From Acinetobacter sp. NIPH 2100 (GTDB lineage: Bacteria > Pseudomonadota > Gammaproteobacteria > Pseudomonadales > Moraxellaceae): a DNA stretch of 64,000 bases. The notes beneath the pieces were generated by a model. The model was not told the origin of the DNA and searched no databases. It saw only the letters and a list, made by a program, of their open reading frames with translations. Where the stretch lies: contig NZ_KB850224.1 in the NCBI RefSeq assembly GCF_000369805.1, positions 1,349,924 to 1,413,923 on the forward strand. Direction: 5' to 3'. This document shows, in pieces, positions 48,100-57,349 of the stretch. The position numbers were made by a program, and so were the translations under genes. The stretch's first letter is position 1; the number at the start of each line of letters is the position of its first letter.

Positions 48100-48131
48100 T
48101 AAAAAACCGAGCTGTTTTAGCTCGGTTTTAT
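48100..48131 (+). terminator. Terminator between the SMR gene and the hydroxylase gene
   Basis: Hairpin AAAACCGAGCT / AGCTCGGTTTT; A and T runs on both sides let it serve both convergent genes. Confidence 0.8.
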
Positions 48132-48154
48132 CAAAAGAATAAGCGCCTCATAAT

Positions 48155-48778
48155 TTATAAAGCCACTTCAATTCCTTGCCTTAAATTCTGTTGATCAAAT
48201 TGGGTATTGGCATCAATTTGAGCATATGCTTTAGGCAATAAACGACGTGCTATACGATTCACTCTTTTTTCCAACCACTTTGGCATGTTCATTGCCAATG
48301 GATTCGTTTCGGTAACCGATACATCGGTCATGACTCGGGTTCCCATAATATAGTCGAACCATGGACGGGTCACACACCAATTCGCATTTTGATTGCTGGT
48401 CATGTGATGATCATAGTGCCAAGGGATCCGCTTTTTGGCGTACTCTGGATCTAGGTGCGATTTGGCATGAACTTTCCAATAATTCCAAATGCCATAGTAC
48501 AAGCCCGCGGTAAAGAAAGGGGCAACGGGTAGAAAAATCGTAGATGCGGCAGCCAAACCGATTAATGCTGATTTTTCATTATACATTTCAGAGTTTTTAA
48601 ACATGGACTCTGCATAACCTTCGTCATGAAAGCCATTTAAACGTGCACGTTTGTGATGGGCAATATGGGTAAAGAAGGGGCTATTTCTATTTTTACTTGG
48701 GAATTCATGCAACCATACTTTGTGGAAATACCATTCCATACCATTTGCAACAAAAACACCTACTGGAAAACCGATCAT
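48155..48778 (-). CDS. Fatty-acid-hydroxylase/sterol-desaturase-like membrane protein
   Basis: 207-residue integral membrane protein with the histidine clusters of the di-iron fatty acid hydroxylase superfamily: HKVWLH (HX4H), HIAHH (HX2HH), HAKSH (HX3H) and HYDHH (HX2HH). Hydrophobic segments at about 1-15 and 70-95 flank them. It likely hydroxylates or desaturates a lipid; the substrate is unknown. GAGGT stands 8 nt before the ATG. It follows the AraC regulator gene by 96 bp on the same strand. Confidence 0.75.
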   Translation of the reverse strand: MIGFPVGVFVANGMEWYFHKVWLHEFPSKNRNSPFFTHIAHHKRARLNGFHDEGYAESMFKNSEMYNEKSALIGLAAASTIFLPVAPFFTAGLYYGIWNYWKVHAKSHLDPEYAKKRIPWHYDHHMTSNQNANWCVTRPWFDYIMGTRVMTDVSVTETNPLAMNMPKWLEKRVNRIARRLLPKAYAQIDANTQFDQQNLRQGIEVAL

Positions 48779-48874
48779 GCTGGATTACCTCGTCTAACAT
48801 GGATCTGATTTTAAAAAGAGATGAGCAAAATATTTTGACTGATCTGACAGTTTGGAGCTGCCTATCCAATCAAT

Positions 48875-49876
48875 TTAAGCCTGTTTACGTTGTCGGTATG
48901 CAGTTGGTGTCTCCCCAGTCCAGCGTTTAAATGCTCTTGAAAAAGCTGAGGGTTCAGAGAAGCCTGTAAGATAAACGATCTGATCGATACTTTCCTGTGT
49001 ATGGGATAGCAAACGCCGTGCAAGGCGTTCACGATAGTGGGCAATGACTTTTTCATAGGTGGTATTTAAAAGCTGTAGGTCTGCTCTTAAGCTACGGGCA
49101 CTGCGTCCTAAATATTGGGCCACGATGTTCTGGTCAAAATCTCCAGACTCTAATAATCCACTAGCCAAGATCTTTTCGATTTCATTGATGAGCTGATGTT
49201 TGTTTAATAGCTCAAGCTGTGAAGCAGCATGATGTTCATGTACTTTTAAAAGTTCAGGTTCATGTGCAGGAGAAGCAGTTGTTAATTGTGTTGCATCAAA
49301 GTAAATGTAGCCATTCTCTTGACCAAGTCTAACAGGACATCCCCATATTTTCTGATATTCATTTGGGTGTGCACCTTCATGATAGGGCAAGCCAATTTCA
49401 AGCGGTATAAATGTTTCGTCACTAATGTATTTAAAAAAATTAAGCAGAATGCCAATCGCACATTCCAGATAATGCCGAACAGGATGATTTAGGCCTGAAA
49501 TCATGACCGTATCTTCATTTATCATGTCTAAGTTAAATGACATGGCATCGGTGAGTAAGGCTTGATAGCGCATGGTGCGTTTTAGGCCTTCACCAAATGT
49601 TGGGCTACTCAAAAAAAGATATTCAATAACTTGCCCACGAAATGCTGGGACATTTGCACCGATATGCAAACCAATGTCGAGATCTTTACTAATTTCTACA
49701 GCGGCTTTCCAAAAACGCTGCTGAGTAGAGTTATCTCGACGCACAAATTTATCTGGTGGTTGATCTGGAAGGTGCACTCGGGCAAAGATGGCGGCAGCAT
49801 CTATATCCATCATTTGCATGGTTTGATAGACCATCCACAAAAAGATGCCTGCATCACTGGTTTTTCTTGAAGTCAT
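48875..49876 (-). CDS. AraC-family transcriptional regulator
   Basis: 333-residue regulator. The N-terminal ligand domain (residues 20-205) is of the Arabinose_bd/OruR-like type (LHIGANVPAFRGQVIEYLFLSSPTFGEGLKRTMRY). The C-terminal DNA-binding domain has two helix-turn-helix units, including RSARSLRADLQ and the signature VYLTGFSEPSAFSRAFKRWTGETPTAYR. It probably controls the adjacent hydroxylase gene downstream. Inducer unknown. Confidence 0.88.
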   Translation of the reverse strand: MTSRKTSDAGIFLWMVYQTMQMMDIDAAAIFARVHLPDQPPDKFVRRDNSTQQRFWKAAVEISKDLDIGLHIGANVPAFRGQVIEYLFLSSPTFGEGLKRTMRYQALLTDAMSFNLDMINEDTVMISGLNHPVRHYLECAIGILLNFFKYISDETFIPLEIGLPYHEGAHPNEYQKIWGCPVRLGQENGYIYFDATQLTTASPAHEPELLKVHEHHAASQLELLNKHQLINEIEKILASGLLESGDFDQNIVAQYLGRSARSLRADLQLLNTTYEKVIAHYRERLARRLLSHTQESIDQIVYLTGFSEPSAFSRAFKRWTGETPTAYRQRKQA

Positions 49877-49998
49877 AAAACAGGGGAAGTACGAGTTTTA
49901 AAACAATATACGCTGTTATTTTTAAGATAGAAATGGATAGGGATTAAATCAGGTGGAGAAAGGTACTTATACGCTGATAAGTACCTTCATTAAAAGGC

Positions 49999-50886
49999 TT
50001 ATTCAGTCACTTCAACCGTGACGCTATAAGTATAAGTTTGTGCGACAGGTTGTTTGGTGTTATCTGTATTTGCTTCTGGATAAGCGGTTGTAATCAGATA
50101 AATACCTGCTTCACTGAATTTCACCTCAACTTCACCCTTGGCATTGGTTTTTACATGCGGCTGATCACGCTTTGCATTGGGTTGATAGCTACTTGCACCT
50201 TTAAATACATCAACTTCCAAGTTTGGTACAGGTTTGCCGTCGATTAAAACTTGCGCCTTAAATGATTCGCCAGCATAGAGTTCATTTGGATGAGTTAAGA
50301 ATTTGAATTCGAAGCCTTTATTGCTTACAGCTGGGACAGGACTAGGTTTGCCCTTGGTGACAAAACTTTCTGCGATATAGTGATTGATCGTCTGTGCAGT
50401 TTTTGCATTTGCAGGGATTTGGTCTTCAGCAATAAAACGAGGTGGTTGATTTGCAGGCGCTTGAGGTGCTTTTTGTGCTGCATTATTATTTTGCGGTGGC
50501 ATTGGATTGGCATTTGCTGGACGCTGAGGACGAACGCGTAACCAACGACCATCAACCAAGGCATATTTGGTCGGAGTGCCCGTCGCATCTTGTGTGCGAA
50601 TACGATATGTCCCTTCGGTACTTAAATTGACTTCAGCGATATTGAATTTTTTTAATTCTGCTGCTGCTTTAATTGTTTCGGTTTTACCCTCTGGTGTTGT
50701 CACTTGATAATCTGTTTTAAAGTTACGGCCTGGTACAAAGAATTTTTCTACAGTGATTGCGCTCTGGAAACTTACGCTATCCGCTTTACTATCAAATACG
50801 TCTGGCAATAAAAAAGGACTTGCTGTGTGAGCAAAACTGAATGTTGGCAGCGCTGAAAAAAGGGCAACAGTGAGCAGATGACGCAT
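49999..50886 (-). CDS. Periplasmic DUF4198 protein
   Basis: 295 residues with a signal peptide (cleavage near FSFA/HT). DUF4198 domain in two beta-rich parts (about 20-125 and 195-290) joined by a Pro/Asn/Gln-rich linker (about 128-160). The mature N-terminus begins with His, a possible metal ligand. The family is often found near TonB-dependent metal receptors. Here it is divergent from the ApbE-DUF2271 operon across 314 bp. A Fur-box-like site lies 58 bp upstream. A role in metal handling in the periplasm is inferred. Confidence 0.82.
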   Translation of the reverse strand: MRHLLTVALFSALPTFSFAHTASPFLLPDVFDSKADSVSFQSAITVEKFFVPGRNFKTDYQVTTPEGKTETIKAAAELKKFNIAEVNLSTEGTYRIRTQDATGTPTKYALVDGRWLRVRPQRPANANPMPPQNNNAAQKAPQAPANQPPRFIAEDQIPANAKTAQTINHYIAESFVTKGKPSPVPAVSNKGFEFKFLTHPNELYAGESFKAQVLIDGKPVPNLEVDVFKGASSYQPNAKRDQPHVKTNAKGEVEVKFSEAGIYLITTAYPEANTDNTKQPVAQTYTYSVTVEVTE

Positions 50887-51200
50887 GAAGAACTCCTTAA
50901 AAGAGAAATAAACAAAAATGCAAAAGAATTGCTACAATCTACTTGATAACGAGTATCAGTTGCAATATTATTTCGATAAATTTTTAATCGTTTTTATGCC
51001 ATTGTACATATAAAGATAAACACGTTATTTTTCTCCCTAATGTGTGTCTTAAGTGAATAGAATGTTTTTGATTTTATTGAAAATAAAATGATTTCACTTT
51101 CATGTTCTTTTGGCTGTAATTCATGCGTGAGACCAAGCTATTTGCTTTTGAAAAAGCTCATGTATTGGCTTAGGTAAATCTGAGAAAAGGAACCTTAACG
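50887..51200. other. Divergent control region of the DUF4198 and ApbE-DUF2271 genes
   Basis: 314 bp, AT-rich, no gene. It contains the Fur-box-like palindrome at 50944-50958. GAAAAGGAA at about 51183-51191 may be the ribosome-binding site of the plus-strand gene. Nothing else was recognised. Confidence 0.45.
50944..50958. promoter_or_regulatory. Candidate Fur box
   Basis: TGATAACGAGTATCA is a 15-bp palindrome with 12 of 14 matches to the Fur 7-1-7 consensus TGATAATnATTATCA. It lies 58 bp before the DUF4198 start and about 240 bp before the divergent operon. Confidence 0.5.
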
Positions 51201-52772
51201 ATGTCATCAACGCAACACGTTTTTCGCCCAGTTCAAATCATATTTCGTTTATCACCGTTGATGGCCGCGCTGGCTGTATTTATGTCGCCAATTACTGTTA
51301 CTCAGGCCAATGAAAGCAGTGCAAAAGATGTACCTATATTGCAAGCTCCAGTGCAGATTCCAAGTTATAGCTTTCATCAAGATCACATTTTGGGCACATC
51401 TTTGGATGTTGTTGTTACGACAGCACATCAACACGATGCAGAAAAGGCATTACAGGCGATTCAGACAGAAGTTGCACGTTTAGATAAGATTCTATCGGTT
51501 TGGCGTGATGACAGTGAAATCAGTCAGTTGAATCGTGAGCAACAAATAGCAGCATCTCCTGAACTTTATGAGGTCATTGCTGCTTGTGAACAATGGCGTA
51601 GTGCGACCTGTGGTGGTTTTGATGCACGTTTAGGTCAGTTAATTCAACTTTGGGAACGGAGCAATCAGGTGCAAAGTCTGGATGATCAAACCCAAGAAGC
51701 ATTACTGCGTCAGTTAAAGACACAGAGTATTGAGCTAAACCCAAAAACCAAACAGATTAAAATTGCTTCTGCGGTTCAAGTCGCACCAGATGCCTATGCA
51801 AAAGGTTATGTGATTGACCGTGCCTTGATTGCCGCAAAACAAGCTGTGCCACATTTACAGGGGATTTTGGTTGATATTGGGGGGGATATGCGTGTTTGGG
51901 GACAATCACCTCAACAGGCAGGTTGGAAAGTCGGTATTCAAAATCCAAATGAACACTTTGATAATGCGGCACCAAACCAAATTTTAAATATCAAAGATCA
52001 AGCGGTTGCTTTTAGTGGACAAGGTTATCGTTCATTGGCTGGGCAATCGCATTTGCTTAACCCTCAAACTGGGATGCCAATTCAAACTGTAGAGCAATGT
52101 GTAGTGGTCGGGCAGTGTGCTGCAGATGCAGATGCTTTGGCAACGGCTTTAACTGCAATGTCACCGCATGAAGGCATGCAACTGATTGAACAACTGGTTG
52201 GTTTCGAAGCACAATTGGTTGCCAGTGATGGAAGCAGCTATCAAAGTTCAGGTTGGTCAACTTTGTTAGATGCCAATCAGCCTGCGATCCTTCGACATGT
52301 GGCTGCAAATGCTGCTGCAACAGCTTGGCCTAAAGGTTATCAGGCTCAAATTGAAGTGAATATTCCAAAACTTGCTGTTGATAATTACCGTGCGCCTTAT
52401 GTTTCAGTTTGGGTGACGGATAGTGATAAAAAACTGGTTCGTACCCTTGCAGTTTGGGGTAAAGATGAGAAATGGCTCAACTCAAACTATGTGTGGTGGC
52501 GCCGTTATGGTCGTCAAATGCCAAACTTGGATGCAGTTGCAAAACCATCACGCCAACCAGGACAGTATCGTTTAGCTTGGGATGGTAAAGATGACGCTGG
52601 TAAAGCTGTGGATGCAGGTAAATATTTAATCCATATTGAAACCTCTCGTGAGCATGGTGACCATTCATATCAAAGCTTTGAGTTAGAGGTTGGGCCAAAA
52701 GCGGTCACAAAAACACTTCCTGCACAGGCAGAAATTGGTACGCTAAAATTAAACTTCCAACGTGGCGCTTAA
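51201..52772 (+). CDS. ApbE-type FAD:protein FMN transferase fused to DUF2271
   Basis: 523-residue exported fusion. A signal-like helix (about 13-36) leads to an ApbE domain (about 55-355), which covalently attaches FMN to Ser/Thr of partner proteins. ApbE motifs are complete: VWRDDSEISQLN, YAKGYVID (199-206), VDIGGDMRVWG (224-234), AFSGQGYR, HLLNPQTG and ADADALATAL (308-317) with the metal-binding Asp. The DUF2271 domain (about 378-500) has APYVSVWVTD, LAVWGKDEKW and YVWWRRYGR. First gene of a three-gene operon with the PepSY protein and flavoreductase. The fusion of writer and DUF2271 in one chain is notable. Confidence 0.88.
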   Translation: MSSTQHVFRPVQIIFRLSPLMAALAVFMSPITVTQANESSAKDVPILQAPVQIPSYSFHQDHILGTSLDVVVTTAHQHDAEKALQAIQTEVARLDKILSVWRDDSEISQLNREQQIAASPELYEVIAACEQWRSATCGGFDARLGQLIQLWERSNQVQSLDDQTQEALLRQLKTQSIELNPKTKQIKIASAVQVAPDAYAKGYVIDRALIAAKQAVPHLQGILVDIGGDMRVWGQSPQQAGWKVGIQNPNEHFDNAAPNQILNIKDQAVAFSGQGYRSLAGQSHLLNPQTGMPIQTVEQCVVVGQCAADADALATALTAMSPHEGMQLIEQLVGFEAQLVASDGSSYQSSGWSTLLDANQPAILRHVAANAAATAWPKGYQAQIEVNIPKLAVDNYRAPYVSVWVTDSDKKLVRTLAVWGKDEKWLNSNYVWWRRYGRQMPNLDAVAKPSRQPGQYRLAWDGKDDAGKAVDAGKYLIHIETSREHGDHSYQSFELEVGPKAVTKTLPAQAEIGTLKLNFQRGA

Positions 52773-52805
52773 TAAAAAGTCCCACTTATTTTCGAGGCTT
52801 GTCTT

Positions 52806-53396
52806 TTGTATCAACGCCGTGATTTTTACCGCCATGCACGCTATGTGCATGGTTGGCTTTCTGCATTCGCTTTTATCGCACTGATTTTTTTTGCTGCGAC
52901 AGGATTGTTACTCAATAACCCAGATTGGTTTAAATCATCCAATGATGAGCAAATAGCGAAAATTACTTTGCCACCTGCTTTTATCAGTGCAATTAAAAAA
53001 CAAGAAAATCCAAGTCAGGCGATTTTGGATTTTGTTCGTGACAAGCACTCATTGATTGGTCGTTATAAAAGTAGTGAAGTGATGGATGGCGAGGTGATGA
53101 TCCGTTTGGAGAGTCCGGCAGGATCAACAGATCTGTGGGTACTGATGGATCAAGGAGAAGTTGAAATTACCCAAAAACCAGCCACTACGGTTTCATTGCT
53201 CAATGATTTGCATCGCGGTAAAAATGTTGGTGCAACATGGCATTGGTTAATCGATATCAGTGCGATCATCATCATTTTATTGTCTTTGGCGGGCTATATT
53301 TTATTTCTCACGATTAAAACCCGTTTAATCACACATTTGCTTCTCACAGCAGCAAGTTTGGCAGCGATTATTTTACTCATTTGGTTTGCCATTTAA
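52806..53396 (+). CDS. PepSY-associated transmembrane protein
   Basis: 196 residues. Membrane helices at about 17-37, 146-166 and 172-194, with a periplasmic PepSY-like domain between the first two. Histidines at the membrane edge (RHARYVHGW, LLNDLHRGK, TWHWLID) match positions that bind haem in PepSY/PiuB-like iron reductases. It probably passes electrons across the inner membrane. The start at 52806 is a non-ATG codon (TTG); no better start is seen. It lies 33 bp after the ApbE-DUF2271 gene and 9 bp before the flavoreductase. Confidence 0.82.
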   Translation: MYQRRDFYRHARYVHGWLSAFAFIALIFFAATGLLLNNPDWFKSSNDEQIAKITLPPAFISAIKKQENPSQAILDFVRDKHSLIGRYKSSEVMDGEVMIRLESPAGSTDLWVLMDQGEVEITQKPATTVSLLNDLHRGKNVGATWHWLIDISAIIIILLSLAGYILFLTIKTRLITHLLLTAASLAAIILLIWFAI

Positions 53397-53405
53397 GGTG
53401 GAGTC

Positions 53406-54875
53406 ATGACACAGGCTGTGCTGATCGTTATTGCGATTTTGGCAATATTATTGGGTCTGCATCTTTTTATTGTGGTGTACTTGCTTTGGCAGCAAAAACG
53501 TTCAACGTCATCTTCACAATTGCATCCTTCATATTTGGTCGTCTATGCGAGCCAATCTGGACATGCAGAAATCTGGGCGAGACATACCGCTGAACAACTA
53601 CGCTTAGTTGATGATCAGATCGTAGTCAAAAATATTCAAGATCTCAGTATTGATGATCTCACTGAACAACAAAGAATTTTATGGGTGGTTAGTACCTATG
53701 GTGAAGGGGATGCACCGGATAGTGCACAATCTTTTATCAATAAAGCGTTTGCTCAGAACTTAGATTTATCCCATTTATCATTTGCAATATTGGCATTGGG
53801 AGATCGGCGTTATGCGAACTTCTGTCAGTTTGGACAGCGATTAGAACAATGGTTGCTTCAACAACAGGCGCAAATTTTATTTAATACGGTTTTGGTTGAT
53901 CAACTGAATAGTCGTGATTTGGAACAATGGTTGAATGGTTTAGAGCAACTGACCTCGGTCAGCTTGGGTGACTTAGCAAATTCCCAACAGATGTTGCCAT
54001 TAAAATTTGCCCATCGTCAGTGTTTAAATAAAGGCAGTGTCGGTGAGCCAATTTATAAAGTTCAATTGATTGGTGATGAAGAGTTGACTTGGTCATCAGG
54101 GGATATTCTGGAAATCCAATGTGAGAACAATCTGAAAGAAATTGAGGAGTTTTTGGTCTTACATCAGCGCAATCAAAATGCAGAGATTTCCGCTAAATTA
54201 AGAACGTTAAATTTAAGAGAATTACCTGTCAGACGAGATCAAACATTTGAACAATGGATAGATCAATTTGAAGCTTTAGCAAAGCGCGAGTATTCAATTG
54301 CAAGCCTACCTGAAAATGGTTTACTCGAATTGGTGGTTAGACAGCAGCAAACAGAAACTGGATTAGGTTTAGGTTCTGGTTGGCTGACTGAGGGGTTGCA
54401 ACCTGATCAATGCGTACAAGCACATATTCGGCATAATCCAAATTTTCATTTGCCACATGATGCAAGACCTCTGATTTTAATTGGCAACGGGACGGGGATT
54501 GCTGGTTTATTGGCGCATTTGCGTCAACGAGAGCATTGGGGGTATAAACAAAATTGGCTGATTTTTGGTGAAAGACAACAGCAGTTTGATCATCTTTATC
54601 AGGCAGAAATTCACTACTGGCAGCAGCATGGTTATCTGGATCAGGTGGATTATGCATTTTCTCGTGATCAAGCTGAAAAAGTATATGTGCAAGACTGTCT
54701 AAGAACCCAATCCATTCGCTTGCAAGCTTGGATTCAACAAGGTGCAGCGATTTATGTATGTGGTAGCTTGAAAGGCATGGCGAGCGGCGTTGATCAAGCT
54801 TTAAAAGAGCTGTTGGGTGTTGAATGGGTTGAGCAACTCAAGCTTGAACAGCGTTATCAGCGAGATGTGTATTAA
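53406..54875 (+). CDS. Membrane-anchored flavodoxin/NADPH flavoreductase (sulfite-reductase-alpha-like)
   Basis: 489 residues. An N-terminal helix (about 4-27) anchors a cytoplasmic diflavin reductase. The FMN flavodoxin domain (about 38-185) has VYASQSGHAEIWA, VVSTYGEGDAPDSA and LALGDRRYANFC. The FAD domain (about 205-345) has REYSIASLP and GLGSGWL. The NADPH domain (about 355-489) has LIGNGTGIAGLLAHL and YVCGSLKGMASGVDQAL. It resembles CysJ or P450 reductase, but its neighbours suggest it feeds electrons to the PepSY protein. No T-run terminator was noted after it. Confidence 0.88.
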   Translation: MTQAVLIVIAILAILLGLHLFIVVYLLWQQKRSTSSSQLHPSYLVVYASQSGHAEIWARHTAEQLRLVDDQIVVKNIQDLSIDDLTEQQRILWVVSTYGEGDAPDSAQSFINKAFAQNLDLSHLSFAILALGDRRYANFCQFGQRLEQWLLQQQAQILFNTVLVDQLNSRDLEQWLNGLEQLTSVSLGDLANSQQMLPLKFAHRQCLNKGSVGEPIYKVQLIGDEELTWSSGDILEIQCENNLKEIEEFLVLHQRNQNAEISAKLRTLNLRELPVRRDQTFEQWIDQFEALAKREYSIASLPENGLLELVVRQQQTETGLGLGSGWLTEGLQPDQCVQAHIRHNPNFHLPHDARPLILIGNGTGIAGLLAHLRQREHWGYKQNWLIFGERQQQFDHLYQAEIHYWQQHGYLDQVDYAFSRDQAEKVYVQDCLRTQSIRLQAWIQQGAAIYVCGSLKGMASGVDQALKELLGVEWVEQLKLEQRYQRDVY

Positions 54876-54884
54876 GTCTAGTCG

Positions 54885-55106
54885 TTAATCGGCTTGTGCC
54901 AAGATCAATGCTTTAATTTTAGTGGCTTTTTCAAAATGATCGAGTTGATGCTGCATGATCCACCAGTGTGCTGCTTCCATGAGGCGTTCAGGATCATCAT
55001 TTTTATTGGCAAAGAAAGCATAAAATGAAAGTCCTACGTTATCGCCTTTTTTGGCAATTTTTTCATCGCAGACTTGTATGATCTTCGTTTTTAGTTCAGT
55101 TCTCAT
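54885..55106 (-). CDS. Small conserved protein, DUF6500-like
   Basis: 73-residue, mostly helical cytoplasmic protein (IIQVCDEKIAKKGDNVGLSFYAFF, then AAHWWIMQHQLDHFEKATKIKALIL). It resembles a small family I recall as DUF6500; that name is not certain. It is convergent with the flavoreductase (9-bp gap). No function can be inferred, and its link to the island may be accidental. Confidence 0.65.
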   Translation of the reverse strand: MRTELKTKIIQVCDEKIAKKGDNVGLSFYAFFANKNDDPERLMEAAHWWIMQHQLDHFEKATKIKALILAQAD

Positions 55107-55276
55107 TTTATTCGGAGCATAGGTGGATCAATTGCTGAGATCATAACATGCTCAGTTAAAGTATTGTCATTATTCAGTTTTAGCGCATCTTACATCGCTT
55201 TGCGCATCTAAAATATCAAAGCCAACGAGTAAATCGCTGGCTTTGATTGGTTAAATGATTTGCTGCTAGAGATGGA

Positions 55277-57349
55277 TTAAAACTTTTTCTCAAGGTTAAA
55301 CTGCAATGAAGGAATACTTTCATTGGTTCTCGCCTGATATAAGCTACCATCTGTTTGGTTCGTCAGGCGTTCTTTATAGTGGGTGCTCAAGACATTGTTA
55401 AGGTTAAGACTTGCAGCCCAGCCATGTGCAAAACGTTTGGTTGCACTTAGGTCTAAACTAAAACGCTGATTGGTAGTTCGATCATAAGGCTGGCCATCGA
55501 GGGCACGGGTAAACTCCGGGGTATAACTGACATTGGCACTGGTTGAAAGTTGCCATGGTTTAAAACTATAAGATACGCCCGTACTGGCATTATAAGGTGC
55601 AACATCACTTACCAAACGTTCATTGTGCTGCCCATCTTCAATCTTGGCGCGAATCGTCGATACTTGACCGTTGAGCATAAATGAATGCCCAGCATCAGTT
55701 TGTTTTAATGCATAGCGTCCTGAGAACTCAACACCATAGGTGGTCGCTTGATCTTGGTTTTGTGGTCGCTCCACATAACGTGTACCTTCCAGTGCAATGA
55801 CTTTTTCGATGTAGTCTTTAATTTCGCGATGATACGCCGTGACACTCACACCGCCACTAGCAGAGTCATAGGCAAGGGTAGATTCAGCCGCACGAATTTT
55901 TTCAGGTTTTAGATTTGGATTTCCACCACGATCTGGATTATTCAAACTTCCTGCATCGCTGTCTGTAGAAACGGTGACATTGGGAATCAGACGATCTGTA
56001 TTTGGGCTTTTAAACGCTTGACTTAAGTTGGTCTGAATCGACCACTGTTCAGTAAGGTCGAAACGATATGCTAGAACAGGGCTTAAATGTTGATCTTGAT
56101 AATCGACTAAGCCAGAGCGGTTAAGCCACTCCTGACGTACTCCTAAAGTCACAGTTTGACGGTCGGTAAAGCGCCAGCTCCCTTCGCCATACACAGCATA
56201 ACGCTGCTCATCTAGGCTTTTGCTGACATTGCTATCGAGTTCGTTACTGCGCGTATCAAAACCGAATTTAATCTGACGGTCTTTATCTAATTTCCGTATA
56301 CCATCATAGGCAAGACCATACTCATTTACAGTTTCATCGGTATAAATTGTATTTTGAGATGAGTGCGTCAGTTGTGTTTCAGTTTGACGTTCGACTGACA
56401 GGCGGATTTTATCACTCAAGTCTTTGTCTTTACGTTCATAACGGGTGTTTAATCGAATACTGTCGTTCTTGTCATCCTGAGTTTGATTCGATGAATAGCC
56501 ATCCATTTTGACATTGCGATAGAACAATTCTGCAATCAATTTCTGTTGATCGTCCAAATCGTACTGCAAACGCGGTGAAAACATTTGCATGGTGCGGTTG
56601 ACAGTGCGAAGTTGTTCACGTGTTCCAGTGGCTGTTTCTATTTTGGTGATCGAAGTATTGTCCATCCACATCTGATTGGCTGAAACACTGTATGACCATT
56701 GGTTTTTACGACCATCTGCTTGAATATTAATCTGTTTACGTTCAGATTGTTGCTCACCACTATCACGTAAACCATAGCCGAGTTTCACTGAGCCATTTAA
56801 ACCTGTGTTTAGAGGCTCTTTTAAAATAATATTAATTACGGCTGAAGAAGCAACAGAAGCTTGTGCAACGCTAGGCTGCTTGATCACTTCGATGCGTTCA
56901 ATCATTTCAGGGCTAATGGTGTCAATAACTGACATGCCGCCACGTGGGCCACCCTGTACGGGTTCACCATTCACCAAAAATGTTGGTGCGCCGCCACCGC
57001 GAAAGCGCATACCTGATGCACCGCCACCACCGCGAGGGCCTTGGCCAAAACTTGGAATTTGGAATCCAGCTGAACGTCGCAATGCATCCATGACGGATTG
57101 ATCACCATACTGCAGCATTTCTTCTTGGGTAATGATGGTTTTAGGTACAGCACTAATATCATCATCTTTTGCTTTTTGGGGTTCTGCTGAGGCTTTGAAT
57201 GAAAGGGTGGGTAAAACTTGAGGACTTGATTCGGATACTGCGGGTGCAGAAGTCTCGGTTGGGGGCTCGGCAGCAAACATTGACGCACTTATACTGAGTA
57301 ATGCTGAGCTAAGCACACTGAGTCTTCCACAATAAACGGTATATTTCAT
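55277..57349 (-). CDS. TonB-dependent outer membrane receptor with Gly-rich plug
   Basis: 690 residues. A signal peptide covers about 1-27. A plug domain (about 60-185) and a 22-strand barrel follow, ending in Phe (QFNLEKKF). The plug has the TonB-receptor motif around SVMDALRRSAGF and VINIILKEP. An unusual Gly/Pro/Arg-rich loop lies at about 102-138 (GQGPRGGGGASGMRFRGGG). A longer in-frame start at 57373 exists, but the ATG at 57349 gives a normal signal peptide. Substrate unknown; neighbours suggest a metal or metal chelate. It points towards the electron-transfer operon. Confidence 0.88.
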   Translation of the reverse strand: MKYTVYCGRLSVLSSALLSISASMFAAEPPTETSAPAVSESSPQVLPTLSFKASAEPQKAKDDDISAVPKTIITQEEMLQYGDQSVMDALRRSAGFQIPSFGQGPRGGGGASGMRFRGGGAPTFLVNGEPVQGGPRGGMSVIDTISPEMIERIEVIKQPSVAQASVASSAVINIILKEPLNTGLNGSVKLGYGLRDSGEQQSERKQINIQADGRKNQWSYSVSANQMWMDNTSITKIETATGTREQLRTVNRTMQMFSPRLQYDLDDQQKLIAELFYRNVKMDGYSSNQTQDDKNDSIRLNTRYERKDKDLSDKIRLSVERQTETQLTHSSQNTIYTDETVNEYGLAYDGIRKLDKDRQIKFGFDTRSNELDSNVSKSLDEQRYAVYGEGSWRFTDRQTVTLGVRQEWLNRSGLVDYQDQHLSPVLAYRFDLTEQWSIQTNLSQAFKSPNTDRLIPNVTVSTDSDAGSLNNPDRGGNPNLKPEKIRAAESTLAYDSASGGVSVTAYHREIKDYIEKVIALEGTRYVERPQNQDQATTYGVEFSGRYALKQTDAGHSFMLNGQVSTIRAKIEDGQHNERLVSDVAPYNASTGVSYSFKPWQLSTSANVSYTPEFTRALDGQPYDRTTNQRFSLDLSATKRFAHGWAASLNLNNVLSTHYKERLTNQTDGSLYQARTNESIPSLQFNLEKKF

